Below are positions 58,024-64,000 of a stretch of DNA of 64,000 nt, piece by piece. The notes under the pieces are model-generated. The model was not told the origin of the DNA. It was given only the letters and a program-made list of their open reading frames with translations, and made no database searches. The stretch comes from Phytoseiulus persimilis. Lineage: Eukaryota; Arthropoda; Arachnida; Mesostigmata; Phytoseiidae. Position 1 is the stretch's first letter. Each line of letters starts with the position of its first letter. The stretch spans positions 7,130,001 through 7,194,000 of the forward strand of contig CM075103.1 of NCBI GenBank assembly GCA_037576195.1, in the 5' to 3' direction. Position numbers and translations under genes: made by a program.

Positions 58024-61000
58024 GGTGTCATAACTAGCCGACATAGTTGTACCAGTCGTCGACGTCGTCGTCTTCATTGCCTGCATCGTTGACGGTGCGG
58101 CAGCTGCCCCGGATGTTGCGGCGGCCAGCGCAGTGGGAAAACGAAGATGATCATGAGAAGCATCTCAACTAGTCAGAATTGAGAGCGAGCAGAAGAAGCC
58201 TGTCAGAGCAGCGGGCGGGTGAGCGATTCAAGAGGCAACGGCTGGTAGTGCGAACCAGGGGTGGGCGTAGAAGTAGCTGATTCGCGTGTTTCCGGTCAAG
58301 CCCCGTGTTCGCAAGGAGTTCCCAGTGAAATTATGTAGGTCCCACTGATCCGGGATTTTTCAGCGAATCCTCCTGTAGGCGATTCTCCAACTTATTTCCG
58401 CGGTCGATGAAATTCTGAGCCAGTGTTCAAAAGGTTCCCACAGCCATTGCCGAAAAGTCGCCGACTCTCGCCCGCGAGCGTCCCTCAAAAACGAGAAGTC
58501 CGTGTGATGAACACGTTATCAACGCTCCCACTTCCGACGATTAATTAGGACCGTTCGAGTTGATGCAATTACTGTTTTCGCATTTTCACCCAATCCCTCA
58601 CGGCGGCTAAATTTAATGACCGTTGTATCCCCAACGGTGCACGTATCACTGCCCCAACGAGAGAACAGACGACCTTACTAGGAACATTACTTGGACCGCC
58701 TGCTTCTCGTTCCGGACGAAGAGTCGGCGGGAGTAGCCGGGGATAACTCTCAATTTCGTCCCAGAAAGCGCGTCACAAAATTTCACCTGCAGCTGTCAAG
58801 AGGATTCGGAATGGCAACGATAACCCCGGGGTTATCTCGGATTCTCCGAAGCTGTCTCTGTTTCCAGTGTCACATCATAGGAGCGCAAGGACCCTCTTCA
58901 AGGTCGTCGTGGAAAGCAACTGGTTATGAGCGCAGCAGTCACTGGCCCTCATGTTCCCGAGGAGAGGCTTGGGCGAATTAGTTTTTCTAGTTGAGGTCTT
59001 GCATCCGAATGATGTAATTCTGTGTCGTCCCGCTCTATTGTGGGAAAACAGACATCGCGGTGACACACTGTGTCGTTGTACAGGCTGTCGTCTCGGGGCG
59101 CATGTAGTCAGTATCTGCAGCAAGTGCAAGGTCGAACATTCGTTGTTGGGGGAACATCTGATCGTAGACTCGTTAAGAAATCCCCTGTGGGTAAATCATA
59201 ACTAACGATGGGGATGACCACGACACGGATTACGAAGCAAGTTTTCCATTCTGGCCCTTACGACGGCGACCACCGGGCCGACATGCTCCGCTTTCAAAGG
59301 ACACGCCATTGTGGGTGAGCAGCACGTTTTTCTTCCAGATGACGTCGTGGCGAGCTGTTTCCTCTGCCGTAATTAACGGTGAGCAACCGCACAGAAGTGG
59401 CTTCCAGGATGGTTGCTCTAAAAAAGCAGTTTCTGGAGAGTTGGCCTTCCCGCCCGAGTTCCACATTGATGAAAGAACCGTTTTGAGCCGTTATTCAAAT
59501 TCCATCGTTCCTTCTTTTGCGCTTTTTTTTTGGGGTCCATTCTCTCCTGCTTTTTCAACTTCAGCTCGATTGGCGTGCCTCGGTCAACTCGATCAGACAA
59601 CAACAACGAGCGGGCGAACGAGCAGCGGACGAAAGAGCCGACCGTAAACCGGCAGATAGTAAGACCGGCAAACCGACAGCTAACGGAAAGCTCCTTGAGA
59701 TTCAACCACGCAAGGTCTCGGAACTCCCTTCCGACAGGATTCCATCTGACTTCAGGCGTTCCCAGCGGGAGGCATATCTGTCGCAGATTCTGTGATTTAA
59801 CCACCGTTAACCAGTCAGCTCGGCGCGGCGAGCATGACTGAAAAGGCCAACTCCCTTTTCGTTCGCAGCTTTTTCAGGTTCTCGGATTATTCTCGGAGTT
59901 CCGATGGCATTGCTTGTCGCAACGATCCGTTTTCAGCGCCGTTATCGGATCGCGTTGAGCCGGGCGTTGGAACCAAGCGGTGCGAATTCACGGGCGCGAA
60001 CGTAACTCCCGTGCCCGTTGACCGCGATGTTTGTTGTTGGACGTCTGGCAGAATTTTATTCATAAACTGCGTGTTTTGTCAGGTTTCGCTCGCTTCACTG
60101 TAGTGTAGGCAGGGAAACGAGCGGACGACACCCCAGCCACCCATGGGTCGCACGGGATGCTTGGAACCCGATGGGGAACTTGCTTGATAGCGGAGTAGAA
60201 GTTCCGCGGAAACGTTTTTACACGGACGGGCATTCCAGAGAGCGAGAGTGTGCAATCGCTCGACGGGAAACGACGGGGATCGTAGGCAGCAGCCAGGACA
60301 TTATACAAATAAGGCCGTCTTGCTTGGATAAATGACCGCTTTAGTGGTCAGGTCTGTTGAAATACTTTATAGGCCGGACTGGATCAGACGCTGTCCATAC
60401 CACCGCAATCACAGGGAGAACAACAGCTCGCCATACGGCACTGGAACAGCGAACTAGCCACTCTGGCGGCCTGTGCGCGAAAATCGGCTCACGACGCTTC
60501 CACACGCCAATCACACTCTCGAGGGTATTCGCAAAAGTCGTGAAAAACGATAATTTCGCTGCGATTTCCTCGGAAAATTCCATACGCAAAATAACCGGTA
60601 TCCGCTGCCGGCCTGGACGAGCCAATCAAAGAATTGATTCAACGCTGTGGTAAGGTTTCCACTTTTGTTTCTCAGATCTCTTCATCCTGTCATCCGACAC
60701 ATTTGATCACCGCTTATTTTTATTATGGATTGCTGCTACCGCGCGATTGCTGCCGAAATTTTATGAGTGGGGCCAGCGAAGATGTCTTCATCTTTGAAGA
60801 ACATGGCCGCCTTTTCCACGACACACCCGTGATGGCGGTACCGAAAATTCTCATGGCTGACCACGCGAGTTTTGGGCCTGCGACTTCTAGAATGTTCAAA
60901 TGAACTTTCCCCTCACGCTTCGGAGATAGATCGAATCGGGAGAGTGCAAAACGGCTTTCGGGGAGATGTGAAAACCGTCCCCAGGTCGGTGGGGCGAAAG

Positions 61001-64000
61001 TACGTATGATGTTAGAAAGTTGCGTTCCGTTCCGCCTTCCATTCCGAAATCAAACGGGATTCCCGACGGAGTTCTGGTGGGGCTACTGTGAGCAGCGCTC
61101 TGCCGTGGAACAAGCTTTTGTCGGAGAACGTTTGCTGTTGACCGAGATGAGTTTCGCTTTTTTTCTGAAGGAAGAAAACGATAATCGTCTAAGCATCGGA
61201 TGTTCTCGTTGCCGTCTCAGTCCGGGAGGCAACAGGCGAACGAGCGAGCAAACGACCGTCCGCTGGCTTGTCCGATCCTTGCTCGTCCACACGTGGCCAA
61301 GCGCAAAGCTAACTGCTGCAAGCTCGCCCCTTCAGGAATCACACTGGCCACCACAACCCGAGCATGGTTTCTCACCGATTCTCTCAGTCCCCGAGCTTCG
61401 CACATCGCGAACCGGGCGGTTGGCCGGTGTATCGCAGCTCCCAAAACTGCAGCCGAACTGATAAGCAGTGATTTTGACATGTTGGAGCGCGCGAATCTCC
61501 CTGAGGCCTTCCGACGGTTCAAACACTTCGTACGATTCCGAAATTAATTCAAACGTGGACAACCAACAGGCTATCATACGAAAATCGGAGTAAGGGAGAA
61601 ATGTTGGTGATGGGCACGCTCGAAGCTCCGCTAGGTCGCCATTTGATACAATTTGATCGGGATTCCCCGGAGCAATCCATGTTTTCTTTGTGAATCTCGC
61701 TATCGTTATCGGATTTCAGCGCCGAACGGCGACCAATTAATCATCTAGACTCGTATGGGAACTTCTCGAAAATACCTCTGATAAGGGAAATCATATTTCT
61801 TGCTGATCTGCCCTTTAGCGCTAATAAGGGAGAAGCTTATCACCGTAGGAGGTCGAATTGCGTGGAATGAAGCCCCTGCTTTGGGATTTCAAAAGTCCCC
61901 GGAAAAACATCGGTTTTTGACGGATCGAGTCCATTGCACACCGAACGGCGGAGCTCGGGTGGTCAAGACGTCCGTTGGATCCATGCAGTCTAAAATGGTC
62001 GAGCAATGACGATCGTTCGAAGTAGTACCGAGCTGCACCATCTGTACTCGTCGCGAACGTCCGACCAGCGAATGACAGGGGCATAGTGCGATTGGTTCAA
62101 TTTTTCCATTTGAGGGTCAATTAACTCGAGCGTCCGGCGCTCAAATCGCCGATGTTGTTCGCAGCTGTCCAAACCAGAACTCATTCTTTCTTCCAACAGG
62201 AGAAAACCTCAGTATTCTGGTGTCCCTCAGGATTGAATGGGCTTTGTTTTTCGTGAGGAAGTGTTGAATCACTGCTTCAATCAGACCACCATCAGCATTG
62301 CTGTCCGTTCTGCTGTGGGGCTGTAGCAGCGGGAGCAGCCGGAGTCATTTCGAACACAAGGCTATTCAGAATGAAAGTTCGTTTCTTCTCCAAGGTTGGG
62401 GGTCAATCATTTTTGGGACAATCGGTGAGTTCCACCAGCCCACCGGGCTGTACCCGATGAACTTTCCCGTCCCAGCTCGGGAGGACGGAAACTTCTTGCG
62501 GGGAATCCGCGGGAAGCTCTTTCCGCTTGCGTCACTGCACTTTCACTCAAATCTTGGCTCGTGAGAAACACTGCGCTTCCTAATTGGTGAATCAAGTCGC
62601 TCGGATCTGAAGTCTCGCCACAACGAGACCTTCCGCGCACTGTCTACATCCTTACGTAAGGGTTTCTGAGTAGAATCAGACGCGGAACTTAAACAGACCG
62701 AAGGAACGCTCAATTTGTCAGTTGCCGCGAGGTGAAGGTATACAGAACAGCAACTCAAATGAGGAACTCGAGAGACTACGCAACAGCACTACGCGGCTAC
62801 GATCGAAACTCTCAGCCTGACTGCCTTTGCGAGCGAGGATGGGATCTCCGCTATTTCGAATGACCTACTGTTTTTCAGTCGGAACTCGACACGGCCGAGG
62901 AAGAAATATGCAGCGCCGCAGAGCCGCAGTTCGTAAGCAACGGGTTCACGAAGTGGCTTTCGCATGAATACATCAGAGTACCCCATTCGTCTCGTTATAT
63001 CTACACTGTCGACAGTTTCGGGCTAGCTCGGAATCGGAGGGAATTTGCCCCGAATACGAACAAGCACGAACGCACGACATGCGTAGTAATGTCGACAACG
63101 AATTGAATTCCGCCAGAACCACTCCACTGTCGTTTCCTACTGCAAGAGCGACTAGCGATGCGGAGCGATACAAAACTTGATCCACTTCTCCCACTAAACA
63201 AAGATGACTGTCAGAAAAGAGGAGCCGGCAGGAGTTGGGCTGAGATGAACGTCCAGGAAGGAAGGTGAAAAGAGGGCAGTTGTGCTTCGTTCACCGCGTC
63301 ATTCAAGCAGATTCGTTACCACAATCACAGCCACAGAAGACCCCGCGGTCTCGCTGTCGGTTCGTCACGCGACCGGTCTTCAGGATCATCCAGGATACCA
63401 CAAATCCAAAACACCCAGGATACCGTACGAACCGAGGCCTGGACCGAAGTCCGGGAGTTCGGGGACTCCGAGAGCGTCCACTGAGTGAGGTGTTCAGAGA
63501 CTCTCGGGAAGCTGTCCCGGAGTCGCGAGGAGAGCCCGAATCGAGACGAGGCGAGCACTAACGAGAACTGACACACTTTTGAGTATCCGTCAGCTGATCG
63601 GAGTATCCTTGGAATCGTCGCGGACTTCGCTCGAGAACGAGACTTCGTCGGTCAGTGGGGCCGGTAGTATCCTGGGATCACTGAGCACTGTCGTTGATTC
63701 GGGAACCGTCGCGATCGTGGCCCGAATCGTGTCTGTGGCTGTGTTTATCCAACGTCCTCAACAATTCTCTGTTCACTCACCGTTCGGGAGGCGATCCACA
63801 CTACGGTGCTGCACCTCAGAACTATGGAGCAGTTCAGTTGCCGGTTATAGTATATATTAAACTACACAGTCGAACCGGAGAGGGAGACCGACGTCTTTCC
63901 ACGACTGCAAGTCAGCAAACTGTGGCAGCAAGCGCGGGCGCTCCGCTGTCTCGCCGGATGCCCCTCGGCAGGCAGTGCCGCAACGGCGGCCGCGACTCCG
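58024..64000. other. Right flank, no recognised gene
   Basis: Many short open frames on both strands, with one Cys-rich candidate at 58951-59205 listed separately. No known domain, RNA gene or transposon protein was recognised. Confidence 0.45.
58951..59205 (+). CDS. Candidate cysteine-rich exon
   Basis: This plus-strand frame of 84 codons ends at TAA 59203-59205. It contains DTLCRCTGCRLGAHVV, then ICSKCKVEHSLLGEH, a C-x-C-x2-C...C-x2-C spacing that could bind zinc. The ATG at 58951 is not convincing, and the first third looks less coding, so the real piece may start after an acceptor. Not recognised; may be chance. Confidence 0.25.
   Translation: MFPRRGLGELVFLVEVLHPNDVILCRPALLWENRHRGDTLCRCTGCRLGAHVVSICSKCKVEHSLLGEHLIVDSLRNPLWVNHN

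Noticed and set aside
1..64000. CRISPR arrays, bacterial operons, insertion sequences
   Set aside because: The window is eukaryotic with spliced genes; no regularly spaced identical repeats with unique spacers and no transposase were seen.

Overview
The window is animal nuclear DNA. It has about 50% GC, and the protein-coding genes are split by GT-AG introns, most of them short (47 to about 800 nt). Spliced genes recognised: an EHD-family dynamin-like ATPase, MIER1, THUMPD3 and a peroxinectin-type haem peroxidase. The CDSs of SEC14L1 and a secreted/anchored RNase T2 are uninterrupted. The peroxinectin-type peroxidase and the compact introns suggest an arthropod, perhaps a mesostigmatan mite. 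The species assignment is inference only. All gene identities come from recalled family motifs, not from database searches.

Layout, left to right. 1-3.1 kb: no recognised gene; two coding-like minus-strand frames. 3.1-7.7 kb: EHD-family gene (+), nine coding exons, ending in a long Thr/Glu/Ser-rich tail in place of the usual EH domain. 7.7-10.3 kb: intergenic, holding a foldback (inverted-repeat) element and a degenerate 45-bp minisatellite. 10.3-13.15 kb: MIER1 (+). 13.2-19.0 kb: THUMPD3 (-), tail-to-tail with MIER1, so that the two poly(A) signals are only about 60 bp apart. One THUMPD3 intron carries a perfect 30-bp palindrome, and its first intron carries coding-like frames on the opposite strand. 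19-21.2 kb: intergenic, with one 100-codon candidate. 21.26-23.48 kb: SEC14L1 (+). 23.5-38.4 kb: a large stretch without a recognisable gene. 38.43-39.29 kb: RNase T2 (+). 39.6-41.7 kb: intergenic, with two adjacent tandem arrays (69-bp and 45-bp units) that lie in one broken repeat-encoding minus-strand frame. 41.7-48.27 kb: haem peroxidase (-), four coding exons with a 3.7-kb first intron. 48.3-64 kb: no recognised gene; three candidate exons and a 32-bp tandem repeat.

The genes are not a functional cluster: membrane remodelling (EHD), chromatin repression (MIER1), tRNA guanosine methylation (THUMPD3), lipid/membrane trafficking (SEC14L1), RNA degradation (RNase T2) and oxidative/cell-adhesion chemistry (peroxidase). 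I found no convincing new multi-gene system. The most unusual items are the EH-less EHD protein with its low-complexity tail, the 30-bp palindrome, the foldback element, and the 45-bp repeat family shared by two loci 31 kb apart.
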